Source: Vermamoeba vermiformis
Taxonomy: Eukaryota; Tubulinea; Echinamoebida
NCBI GenBank assembly: GCA_045837725.1
Contig: JBEWZL010000172.1
Span: 1-37,927 of the forward strand
Length of the DNA: 37,927 nucleotides
Reading direction: 5' to 3'
Part shown: positions 10,224 through 20,747 of the stretch, one piece after another
How positions within the stretch are numbered: the stretch's first letter is position 1
Layout of the letters: each line of letters starts with the position of its first letter
Translations under genes and position numbers: made by a program
The notes under the pieces: generated by a model
Databases searched by the model: none
The model's input: only the letters and a program-made list of their open reading frames with translations
Told to the model about the DNA's origin: nothing

Positions 10224-11369
10224 TTACAGGATCTCCAATGCACCGGTCGGATTGCCGTAATAACAATTGACATAATGACCAGAAACTGCTTCGCGCATTT
10301 GAAAGCCTCGATGAAACACTTTCAGCAATTTGAGCTCTTCAGGAGTAAATTTCCAACGTTGCTGATCTTCAGGCTTGTTTTTGTCCTCTTCTCTTTCGCG
10401 CTCTATTCGCTCCAAGTCTTGGTGCGTGCCAAATGTTAATACTCCATGGTTTTTCGACTTGAGACGTGGCTTTGGATCGCCTTTGGTGATGATACACGAT
10501 TCAATATATTCGCCTAAAGAGAATAATGAGAAATAATGCTAAAATTAGAACATTAAATATATCACTTACCAAGAATACCCTGGAAACAAGTCGAAAGCGA
10601 CAAGCTGAGGACTTGATCCAAAAAATCTTTGACGAACTTGTGACAGTTCCACTCTGTCTGCGAGTATTTGATCGTAGAGTTCCATTTTTGTACAAATTCC
10701 ACAGCCTAAAAGCTACTGTCAATCTTTGTAATCACTTTTAGCGGATTTGGCTGACCTTTTGTTCCAGTTCAGGAGTGTAAACGACTTGGACTGAATCGTG
10801 AACATCAAATAATATTGTAGCTGTCTTAGACTTTAACTCTCCAATATGTACAAGGCTGCTTTCGTTCCAATCAATGACCTTAAAATCAGAAAGTGATCAG
10901 ATCGAGCAAAAGAATTAAATTTTAACTTACAACGGAACCAAATTGCAATCCTACGTGCGATGCTCCAAATATTAGTGACCCTTTCTTGAAGAAATTGAGG
11001 ACTTTAGCCATATTTACAAGAGACGGAGTAATTGAAGAGATGAAGAGCTTGACAGGCAGTCTGATCGTCTATATAATACAAGGATTAACTTTAAAAATAG
11101 CCAAAAAATATGCAGTATTATCTTAATAATTTTAGAATTAATCTACTTACGCCGCTAGCATTTTTCGGGAACGGAAACATTTTATTGGCCAAGATCTCTG
11201 GTGAATAATAGTCGTCGGCGCTAATACTCGCCCAGTCATCTCCGAGGCCTTTAATCTTTTTATGGACGCTCGCTGCTCCATCACTCGTTGCCGAGGGATG
11301 ACTTGAGGTGGATTTGCGATTTTGAGAAGGGCCTTCAGACGGAGAGATGGCTCGAGATATATTGCCCAT
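10224..11369 (-). CDS. P0: stand-alone papain-like (LRAT/PPPDE-resembling) domain protein, possibly N-myristoylated
   Basis: Five exons: 11369-11151, 11068-10931, 10878-10756, 10705-10570, 10513-10224; 301 aa. It begins MGNISRA, a good N-myristoylation consensus, followed by a Ser-rich tail. The domain called C here spans about 74 to the end. It has a His in GASHVGLQFGS (about 110), the strand IDWNESSLVHIGEL, and WNCHKFVKDFL (Cys about 180). A His-then-NCxxF order is the hallmark of circularly permuted NlpC/P60-like folds such as LRAT and PPPDE proteins. If correct, this is a thiol hydrolase or acyltransferase. The C-terminus VNCYYGNPTGALEIL is shared with P1 and P2. It lies directly between R2 and P1. 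The family assignment rests on motif order only. Confidence 0.75.
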
Positions 11370-11529
11370 TAATGACCGGTTGGGTTGTTGCGTTCAAAGA
11401 ATTCAAATTTAAGTTTATAGGCAATCTTCGTCGACTTTTCGTGACTGCTAAATGTCAAGATCTTGACAGGTTCAAAGAATTAACTCGTAAATGTCCCTCT
11501 GACGACAGGAAATTTTTAAATAACAAACA

Positions 11530-14500
11530 CTACTGTTTCATGGGTTTGCCACTGTCGTTCAAGATCTCCAAACCATTGGTGGGAAGACCATAACAGCAGC
11601 TACTCACGTCTTTGCCATTCGCTGCTTCTTGCAATTGAAAACCACGATGGAAGATCTTCAACAGTTTGTTCTCATCGTCACTCAGTTTGTTTCGAAGGGC
11701 ACGATCTGCTTCTTCGAGCTCTTCATGTGTCTTGAACACCATCACTCCGTTCTTGGGTGAAAACAGTCGTGGAGTCGCGTCACCTGTTCTCATCACGTAG
11801 TCCATGTAAGAGCCTAGAGAATTATATTAGCACATGGCCAGTCATTCTACATAAGCTTTAAACGTACCCAATGGTCCTTTAAAACGGTCAAGAAGTGACA
11901 CATTCATTGTGTATTGCAAGAAGTCTCGCACAAAGCGATGAGAGTTGAACTCGTCAGATGAATAGCGGTACTCTACGTTCCATTTTTGAATGAAGTTGAT
12001 CATCTAAAAGAACGCAAGTAGTGTTAGCAATGGGTGGATAATGACTTAAAATGAAAGGGCGACTTACTTTTTGTGCCGTCTCTTCAGAGAAGTCAAACTT
12101 GACCGAGTCTTGAATGTCGAACAAAACAGCCACTGCGTTGCCGTGCTTGAGCTCGCCAATGTGCACGATACCACTTTGATTCCATTCGATGATCTAAACA
12201 AATGGTTGATTAACAAGACTGACTAGACCTGAACGTTGACAGTTGTGTACGTACTGTGTTGGCGATCTGAAGACCAGAGTGCACACCATCAACAATTGAT
12301 TTGCCTCTGAAAGGACGCATCAGCTTGGCGACGTTCGTTGCCAATCCTGCTGATGTTGATGCGATGAACACACGAACTGCGATTTTGGCATTCTGAATCG
12401 ATGGTTAAACTGAGGAGAATAACGAATAGCTGTCATTACTTACCTTGTCAGTCTTGAAGTTGAACAATTGTTGACGCAGTTGATCGCTGTTGTAGCACTC
12501 TTCGAGCGTCTTATTCCACTTATTATCAAAATTCTTCAGTTCGGCGCTTTTCTCTTCCAATACTTTTCGTTTGTTTGCCGGCAATTTATCTAAAGTCGGC
12601 GGACATTCTATTGGCAGATCATCGATGATCATTGGCTCAACCTCCTCTGGCGGCGCTAACGTTTTAGCAGCTGCCACTGCAACGTGCGAACTTGACCTGG
12701 TTATCAACGGCAAGTTTGGTAGAGTTACCAGTCTAAATCTTTGGCAAAACGTTAGTTACTTTTCTTTAAAAACTCAGTCGTACATACTTGTTAGGCGTAG
12801 GTTGTTCAGCAATGTCATCGCAAATCATTTGTTCTTTCAAGTGCTCCAACTCTTCAGTGAACTGCTCGTTTCCAGCTCGTTTCATTGAAGTTTCAACATC
12901 GCTAATGAAGCACTCGTAGATCTCGGTCAATCCGTCTTCTTTCAGGGTTTGAAGGATGTCCTTTTTGCGTTGAAGAACGTACCAAAGAACGTACGCTGGG
13001 CATCGGATGTAGACGAGCACACTGCCGTTGACTACTGACGCATCTTCCAAGTCATATTCTATACCAAGTGCAGCTAAGGAAGTTGCAGCATACTCCGTCC
13101 TGGGTTTGATACCTTTAGGCTCGAACTTGAAACAAAGAAAAATGTTCTGAACAACGCGCTTGGCGACACGTGCCAGCGTCCACTGCAAGAAGAAATTCTT
13201 GAATGGATCAGCTAGCTGAGCGGCACCAAGACCTTTTCTCCAAGAAGCACCACCAACGACAACTTCGCGAAGTTGCTCAATTGATACTACTAGCTTCACT
13301 GACTGCGCTAGCGTTGAGTAGTTGAGCTCTACGGGTCTAAAATCAGCTCCTTTAACAGCGAACTCCCATGACTCGGTGCCAATGTTAGCAATGCGAGAAA
13401 TGGCCATGAGAGGGTCTTCTTGCTTGTCTTGATTTTCGAGTAGCAAGATGACTTCGCTTGTTGCAGGCAAGTAATCATCCAAGACGTACAATCTCTCAGC
13501 CTTTTCATAGGGAAAGAGCAGTACGTGTCGTATGGTGTTGTTCGTCTTTTTAAGACTATACAGGCGCTGGTGCGTTGTCGAGCTGACCTCTTCAGCGAAT
13601 CCACAATTAATGAGCGTTGAATACGCCATTTGGATGCACTCGTCGTTGTCCGGGACCAGCAGAAGGAAGTTAACAATGAGCGCTTCAGTTGAAGCAACTT
13701 GCATGCCGTTTGGAAGAACTTGTGGCGGTGTCTGGACTTGAAACGGGCTTTGTACTTGTGACGGGGTTTGGGGCGCTTGGCCTTGTGGTGAGGTTTGCAC
13801 TTGCGGCGTACCAACTTCGTATAGAAAGTCCATCACCTCCCCGCTACTCGAAGGGCTGATGCTACTATTGGGCGAGATGAGGTTGCTTCCAAACTGGTTT
13901 ATCAAGTCATTATATTCAGCGCTGAACGGCGTTGGTTGTGCACTGTAGTTAGTCGCTGTTTGAGACTCATCGTCGAGCTGCATGTCGTTGTTGTTTGTTG
14001 GAGAGAGTTTGGCTCGTTTGTTTCTATTTGGCTGAGTCGACAAGCAATAGATAGTGTCCTCTGTCTCGTCAGGAAACCTAAAGCGAAGAGTTCCTCGCTT
14101 ATTTTTGTGAAAGTCAACTTGGTTCAAGTAGTAAGTCACGCCATTTGAAGCGGCGAAAGTACGGCTCTCCTTCCAAATAAACAAGTTTGTGTCTTCGATT
14201 ATCAGCATCACTGGTTCAGTAGTAACGAACCAATAAATTGCTCGTGCAGTAAGAGCATTGCCCGGAGGTAGTTTCGATATTTCAACGGCCCTTTGGAGTT
14301 TTAGATCTGGTGAAAGTCGAGTTCCAACATCTTTGACTCGCGTACAATATATCCGATTCCTTAAAATTACGTTATAATTGTGACGCTTTCTGCCAACACT
14401 TACGTTTGGACGGATGGGACCCGAATCCGCTGTTCTTCGACTGAATCCTCCCGAGGACGCTTCGCCCTAATTTTGTTGTCAATATTTTATTAATGAAAAA

Positions 14501-14565
14501 TGGAATTCTACTCACGCGTAATTGCGCTGGGGTAAATCTGCCGGGTAAGTATTTCGATCTGACAT
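11530..14565 (-). CDS. P1: three-domain A-B-C family protein with a Cys-less papain-like domain
   Basis: Eight exons: 14565-14516, 14466-14404, 14359-12788, 12732-12444, 12392-12255, 12193-12068, 12003-11868, 11813-11530; 885 aa. Domain A (about 38-140) has RIYCTRVKDVGTRL, ARAIYWFVTTEPV and YYLNQVDFHKNKRGT, and is unrecognised. A nuclear-signal-like RNKRAKLSP follows, then a Gln/Pro-rich linker with repeated PQVQ. Domain B (about 245-545; VNFLLLVPDND..., ...GSVLVYIRCPAY, EIYECFISDVETSMKR) is also unrecognised. Domain C follows, with VHSGLQIANT (His about 697) and EFNSHRFVRDFL (about 766), where the Cys of P0 is Ser. The start MSDRNTYP was chosen because the exon chain stays in frame, and an N-terminal AKRPRED adds a second basic patch. 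The protein is possibly nuclear and the C domain probably non-catalytic. Confidence 0.82.
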
Positions 14566-14981
14566 TTCTCCTGAACCTGAAGCAATAATTAGCTATTATG
14601 GAGCTAAAATTAAATGAATTATAATTTAAATTAGTTTAATTTAATTAAATTTAAATGTCAATCTGCGGATTCATGATTTTTTACCGTAAAATCCAATTGG
14701 CTGTTGTATACTTTCTTGGCTTGGTGTTTCAAAGCCTCTTTTATGTTTTAGACCAAAAGAATTGAATGCGCATTACCCAAAATCAATTCTTTCCAAGCAC
14801 GTGCCTCGCTCGCATTGAAATGTTAGGCCAGAAATTTAAATCTTTTGTCGACGAGAATCGATCTATCAATACCAAAAGATGCAATATATCCACCAAATAT
14901 AGAAAGGCGAGAGTGTGGGCGAAGCGGCAGATCCGATCAGAAGATCCACAAGTAAAATAAGTGCTTTGGGTTTAATGTATT
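14566..14981. other. P1-P2 intergenic region
   Basis: 416 bp of A/T-rich sequence (a run of AATTTAAATT-type motifs at 14610-14660), the presumed promoter of P1 and 3' region of P2. A related copy lies at 26423-26520 ahead of K2. No supported gene. Confidence 0.5.
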
Positions 14982-17692
14982 TCATTGGTTCAAGATCTCC
15001 AAACCATTCGTGGGAAGTCCATAACAGCAGCTACTCACATCTTTGCCATTCGCTGCTTCTTGCAACTGAAAACCACGATGGAAGATCTTCAACAGTTTGT
15101 TCTCGTCATCACTCAGTTGGTTTCGATCTACTTTTTCGAGCTCTTCATGTGTCTTGAACACCATCACTCCATTCTTGGGTGAAATCAGTAGTGGAGTCGC
15201 GTCACCTGTTCTCATCACGTAGTCCATGTAAGAGCCTAGAGAAGCGTATTAGCTCATGTAGTCATCACATACAGACGTACCCAATGGTCCTTTGAAGCAA
15301 TCGAGAAGTGACACATCCATCGTGTATTGCAAGAAGTCTCGCACAAAGCGATGAGAGTTGAACTCTTCAGATGAATAGCGGTACTTGATGTTCCATAGTT
15401 GAATGAAGTTGATCATCTGACGAAGTAGTAGATGTAGTTAGCAAACTATCATAACCTTAGCTAGCTAGTGTACTGTTTACTTACCTTCTGGGCAATCTGT
15501 TCCGTAAAGTCAAACTTGACTGAGCCTTGAACATCGAACAAAACAGCCGTGGCACTCGTGGGTTTTAGCTCACCAATGTGCACGATACCACTTTGATTCC
15601 ATTCGACGATCTAGCGTACAAATGAGTACTAATGAAGAAATGTCGGTTATTCACTTACTGTATTGGCGATCTGAAGGCCAGAGTGCACACCATCGACAAT
15701 TGATTTGCCTCTGAAAGGACGCATCAACTTGGCGACGTTTGTTGCCAATCCTGCTGATGCTGATGCGATGAACACACGAACTGCGATTTTGGCGTTCTGA
15801 ATCGATGGTTAAAATGAGGATAATAACGGATAGCTGTCATTACTTACCTTGTCAGTCTTGAAGTTGAACAATTGTTGACGCAGTTGATCGCTGTTGTAGC
15901 ACTCTTCGAGTGTCTTATTCCACTTATTATCGAAGACTTTCATAGCGTTATATTTTGCCTCAAGCGATTGTTGCCGCTCCTTTGAAAGTTTGTCGACGGT
16001 GGGAGGCATGGTTGGTAGATGTACAACCTTGAATCTGCGTACATAACGAGTTAAAACATTAAATAGCTTGTAGAATCGCCTTACCTTGTCGCTGTTGGCT
16101 GTTCTAGCACATCATCTTCAAGCATGAGCTCCTTCAAAAATCTCAACTCCTCGACGAACTTTTCATTGCTGGGTCGCTTCATTGACGCTTCAATATCGCT
16201 GATGAAGCACTCGTAGATCTCTGTCAGTTTGTAGTCGCTGAGAGTATCGAAAACGTCTTGTTTGCGCTGAAGAATGTACCATGGAAGATACGACGGGCAA
16301 CGGATATACACGAGGACACTGCCATGGACCACAACGGGCGTATATTCATATTCGATGTCGAGCGCAGCAAGTATGATGGCAGCGTACTCGGATAACGCTT
16401 GAACAACGTCTGGTTCGAACTTGAAGCAGAGATAAATCGCTTCTGGGGTATGTCTGACAACCCGTTCGGAGTTCAAAGTCCATTCAATGAGGAACCTGTT
16501 GAACGGCCCTTGAAGCTCTTGGATTGTGGCGTTCTGACAGCTCGCACCACCGAGAATGCCACGCAGCTTTGAGATCGAAAAGAGTGTTTTGACAGACGGT
16601 TCCAGCGGCTCGTAGTTCAACACTAACTGACCAAAGTTGGCTGTCTTGGTCACGAACTCCCACGTGTTGTTGACCAAGATATTGTTGACAATAGTGGCGA
16701 CGTTATTCACTTGTTTTATGGCCATCAACTCGTTCGGTTGCTGCTCTCCTTTGTTGTCAATCAGCAACAGGACTTCACTGGCTTGCGGCAGGTAATCGTC
16801 GATTCGGAGATATCTATTCTCGGTGCCAAAAGGAATCAAGAGCACGTGTCGCTTGGTGTTGACCAAGTCTGTGTGGCTGTAGATGTACTGACGATTGTGC
16901 GAGCTAACTTCTTTCTTGAAGCCAACGGTCGTCAGTGCCGTGTCAGCCATTTGAATGAAGTCAGGTTCGTCAGGAACTAACAGCAGTGTGTTGATGACAA
17001 CTATGGTCTTAGGAGGTAGCTTGCTGAGGAGATCTTTCAGATCGAATGGCTCCTGACAAGGAAACGTTAGTTCGTTAAAAGTTTCAACGCAAGATCCAAT
17101 TTACCTCGGGTGATTTTGCAACTCCAATATTCTCTAATAAGAGATCAAGTGGTGGCAAGCATTCTACTCGCACTATAGTACCGTCTGTAAATTCAAAACC
17201 AATTGCTCCACGCTCCTTGGCTTTAAAATCGACTCGGTAGAGGTAGTGCACGATGCCACTGGAATCTTCAACTTCAGTTTGCGACTTCCAAGCGAATAAT
17301 TTGTCGTTGTATTGAATATCTTCCAACACTTCTGTTGTTACGAACCAATAGCATGCAAGCGACGGCAATTGTTTGTCCTGGGGAACGGGTTGAGCGAATT
17401 GAAGGATCCGTCTGTTCCGCTCCTCTTTATTTCCAGGACTTTGCACTTTCTCGACCCTAACATAGCGCAATGACCTAGTTCAATAATTAATAACGAAATT
17501 GCAAGGCGAATACAGAAGATTTTGCACATCTGGCAATTAAAACCAGATTTTTTGTTAGAACCAAATTTCTGTATAATTATTACTCGATAATTTGACGCTA
17601 ATACTTAAATTGTAGCTGATTCAAAATTGATAATTAATTTTAATGCATCTGGTTAATTTTCCGCTTTGAAAACGAACTTACTTAGACTCCAT
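14982..17692 (-). CDS. P2: three-domain A-B-C family protein, short linker
   Basis: Eight exons: 17692-17682, 17474-17105, 17052-16085, 16034-15848, 15796-15659, 15610-15485, 15416-15281, 15235-14982; 729 aa. The first exon is only 11 nt (Met-Glu-Ser-Lys) and is followed by an unusually long 207-bp intron. Domain A reads YVRVEKVQSPGN, LACYWFVTTEVLEDI, YLYRVDFKAKERGA. It joins domain B with almost no linker and no Gln/Pro segment, unlike P1. Domain B carries MADTALTTVGFKKEV, SVLVYIRCPSYLPWYILQRK and EIYECFISDIEASMKRP. Domain C is nearly identical to that of P1 (VDGVHSGLQIANT; EFNSHRFVRDFL, Cys replaced by Ser; CCYGLPTNGLEIL). Tandem paralogy with P1 is clear. Function unknown. Confidence 0.82.
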
Positions 17693-17955
17693 GCTGCCTT
17701 ATTTGCATTAGTGTTGTTGGCGACCAACGCTCTACAGAGAAGAAATGTCGATTTTCGAAGCTAAAATGAATTGCCTCCCTGTCATTTCCGAGGAGCCAAT
17801 TCATCAGGGTTCGACCAACAGATCTAAGTACGCAGTAACCTCCATACAGCGCTGTATAGCGAATAACTTCCAATTACTCCAAACAAGGTTTAATTCAGTT
17901 CTGATCCAACCCAAGGCCTAATCATACAATTTTATACACGCTATTTTACACTCTT
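17693..17955. other. P2 upstream region
   Basis: 263 bp. The part next to the P2 start (17700-17830, e.g. AATTGGCTCCTCGGAAA on the minus strand) recurs at 25565-25670 upstream of the partial P2 copy, so the promoter was duplicated with it. Confidence 0.6.
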
Positions 17956-20620
17956 CTACTTACAATTGGCATTACAGCTAGAAATAGCCCAATTTGGCAA
18001 AGGACATTTCAAAGGCACGTGCGACATGTCACAAGACTTGAAAGACGGTCTGCCAGGTACAAATTGGGTCTGTTCAATGCTGCTGATCGACGTGTGGGCC
18101 ATACGGAGCACTTTAATCGTGCGCAGCTGTGTTTCGCTGAAGCTTAATGTGCCAGTCAAGTTGTTCGAGCCCATGAGCAGCGAAACAATGCCAGTCAAGT
18201 TGCTCAGGTTCGCGACATCACCCACAAGCTTATTGTTCTCAATGTTGAGGTTAGTCGTTACGGCACTAAACTCAGGCAACGGGCCCTCGAGGAGGTTATT
18301 GCTAACGTCGAGATGCGTGACGTTCACGAAGGGAATAGTGCCTGTAAGTGTATTGTTTGCGAGCTTAACTTCGTGCAACTGTGGTGCGCTGACAATGCTC
18401 GCAGGAATGGTGCCGCTGAATCTATTGTTGTCCAGTCGGAGGGTACTAAGTGAAGCCATGTGCGCGAGTTCTTCAGGAATCGTGCCAGTCAAGTCATTTT
18501 GTTGAAGTTGAAGCACTTGCAATTGTGTCAATGCAGTAATGTCCGATGATAAAGTTCCGCTGATATGATTGCCAGATAAATCCACTTCAATTAACGTCGT
18601 TAAGTCGAACAAGCTCGAAGAAATTGTGCCGCTGAGACCATTTTCTTGCAATGCTAGCTTCGTAACAGATTTGCCTGTGCAGCTCACGCCGTACCACGTG
18701 CAAATAGGTATAGATTTGTTGAGCCAGCCAATACTATGTCTCCAATTCAGGCCATTTGTCGAGAGATACAGGTCTTTGAAGACGCGCTCGATCAGCGGAT
18801 CTTGAGGTTCAGCAGGACCCGAGTGGGCAGGCGTCAATGGGTCCGCAGGAACATGAGTAATATGTCCAGGAATGATCATGACTGCAATCATCGCACCAAC
18901 ACCTACTATGGCGAGACCGGCTATCAAGATGATAACTTTCCAGATCGTGCTGAATCCTGGACCGGATTCGCCAGATTCGTTCTCTTCTGTCTTCACAGGC
19001 TCCTTCTTTGCTTTCTTCGTCTTTTCTTTTTGAATAAATTCTTCGTATATTGAATCAAAAGTTTGATGGAACTTCGTTTTGTCTGTCTTAATGTTTTGAA
19101 TGTCGTTGTAATTGGCACGAACCGATTCACTCAGATATGGTAGTAACGCTTCATAATCGACATGAAGCACACCTAGAAGATACCACCATCAGTTTAATAT
19201 ACTAATTGACCGCAGTAGGCTCGATGGAACTCACCATCAATGAGCTGAACAGCTTCAGGAACAACACTCTCCACTTGTTGTGCAATGTAGCCAACAAATC
19301 GTCTGTTCGTGTCTGGATGCACTCCTTGCTTGAACTTGTAATCAACACCATCGATCTTTAGCAACGTGTCACGGCAGTCGTGATCTGAAGTCAAGAAATG
19401 ACACGTGTCAGTCATGAATTACGCGCACGATTATGCTGATGGTAGGCATTGTAAAGTGTTATAGCCAGCACCTCGTACGTACCTTCAACTAGTAGCCTGA
19501 TATCCTCTTTGATATTGATGTCTGATGACTTGTAGAAGTTCAATGCTCTGAAGTTTCCAACGACTTCTGCATTGCCGTTGTAAAGTATCATATAATTCTC
19601 GTTCTGCATCTGTTGCGGTATATCTTCGTAAGGAGAATAATGCTGTTGTTGTAAGGTTGGTAGATTTGGGTTCGGAAACATGAGCAATTCGTAGTCGGAA
19701 CTGGATGCGCGGGTTAGCAAACCTTAAATTGAAGCGTTTTTACTAGTATTAACTTACTAATGCCCCGATAATAGGCCCTGTTGAGGGCTATTCGACATTG
19801 CTACATTTGTATTGGAACCAGGCCTATGTAAGTTATTAATAACGCCTAATATTTTGGTACAGAGCGAAATTATTGATGCTTACGCTATATAACTCGTAGA
19901 GCTTGCGTATGATTCTATCGAAGGGCTCGTGTAATAATCGTGCGATGTGTTTGCAATATTCGCTGTTGTATCCATTCGTGCCTCGCTTTGATCGGGCTTA
20001 GGTTCGTTGGTAAGTGGATCCCAGTCGATTGATAGCCTAACTATAATAACGTGCAATTAATTTTGAGCCTTACAACGAAGTTTGAAACTAAAATGGGAAT
20101 TGGGTCCCATCGAGATGGCGGCTAAAACAAAAAAATAATTACCTTCATCGCCATCGATATCTAAATCATTTCCATGTCTTCGCTTTGGCAATACTTTGAA
20201 TAGCGCAGATACTCCTTGGTTCTTGTACGCTCCATCCACGAAGTAAAGCGCTGATATTCTTACAAGCTGCTCTTTCATTTTTCTAAAATCAAATACTCCA
20301 TGGCTGACTTTAATTCTAATTATTACGCCTTCAATTTCCTCGGTTTGAGGGTTCTTTTGGAAGCTGAGCGGATGCCTTTTTCCCCACGTTGCCCAATCCT
20401 CATAAGTGCGTTCGGCATATTCTCTGTCGGCTAAACAATATAATTGCAGTTGATATAAATGCACTTGGCCTGTTGCTGTGTCTTTGAGTGAAAAACCGAA
20501 ACGATTATTGCCCGGATTTGTTGGTGTTAGTCGGTCCACTTGATGGCCAACAGGGCAAACTAAGGGTACGTACACCCTAAATAAATTTCTTACGTGTACT
20601 TTCTGCATGGAGGAAGACAA
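17956..20620 (-). CDS. R3: MYRF-like S74 autoprotease / single-pass membrane / LRR ectodomain protein
   Basis: Six exons: 20620-20143, 20040-19884, 19823-19758, 19700-19483, 19384-19235, 19172-17956; 761 aa. The N-domain starts MSSSMQKVHVRNLFRVYVPL and ends FKVLPKRRHG, a basic motif that could be a nuclear signal. A Ser/Asn/Pro-rich linker of about 110 residues resembles an activation region. The S74 domain has SSDINIKEDI (Ser about 292) and GYIAQQVESVVPEAV. The juxtamembrane region is Lys/Glu-rich (KEKTKKAKKEPVK). The membrane helix is at about 435-460 (WKVIILIAGLAIVGVGAMIAV). The LRR region begins with STNGLNWRHSIGWLNKS and carries plant-type LxLxxNxLTGTIP repeats with a final Cys cap (CPLPNWAISSCNANCK). 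Its overall organisation matches R4. Confidence 0.88.
19399..19410. promoter_or_regulatory. Conserved intronic palindrome TGACACGTGTCA (R3)
   Basis: Same site as in the other R genes, within the 98-bp intron 19385-19482, next to the shared CACGATTATGCTGATGGTAGG stretch. Confidence 0.55.
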
Positions 20621-20747
20621 TGATTCTGTTTTCGTGTCTCGCTAGACGTCAATGGGTGTCACCCGCGGGTTGTATTTTCTGCGTGCACATTTTAAAGGGG
20701 CGTGTATTGAACATTATTATTTACAGCATAAAAACTATTAACATAAA

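Noticed and set aside
11288-11593. Plus-strand frame across P0 exon 1 and the P1 terminal exon
   Set aside because: Overlaps two supported minus-strand exons and the gap between them; no recognisable features.
13329-13814. 161-residue frame inside P1
   Set aside because: It runs in another frame within P1 domain B and linker exon; basic, repetitive composition typical of a shadow frame.
17966-18505. 179-residue plus-strand frame opposite the LRR exon of R3
   Set aside because: Antisense shadow of leucine-rich repeat codons; no splice support or domain.
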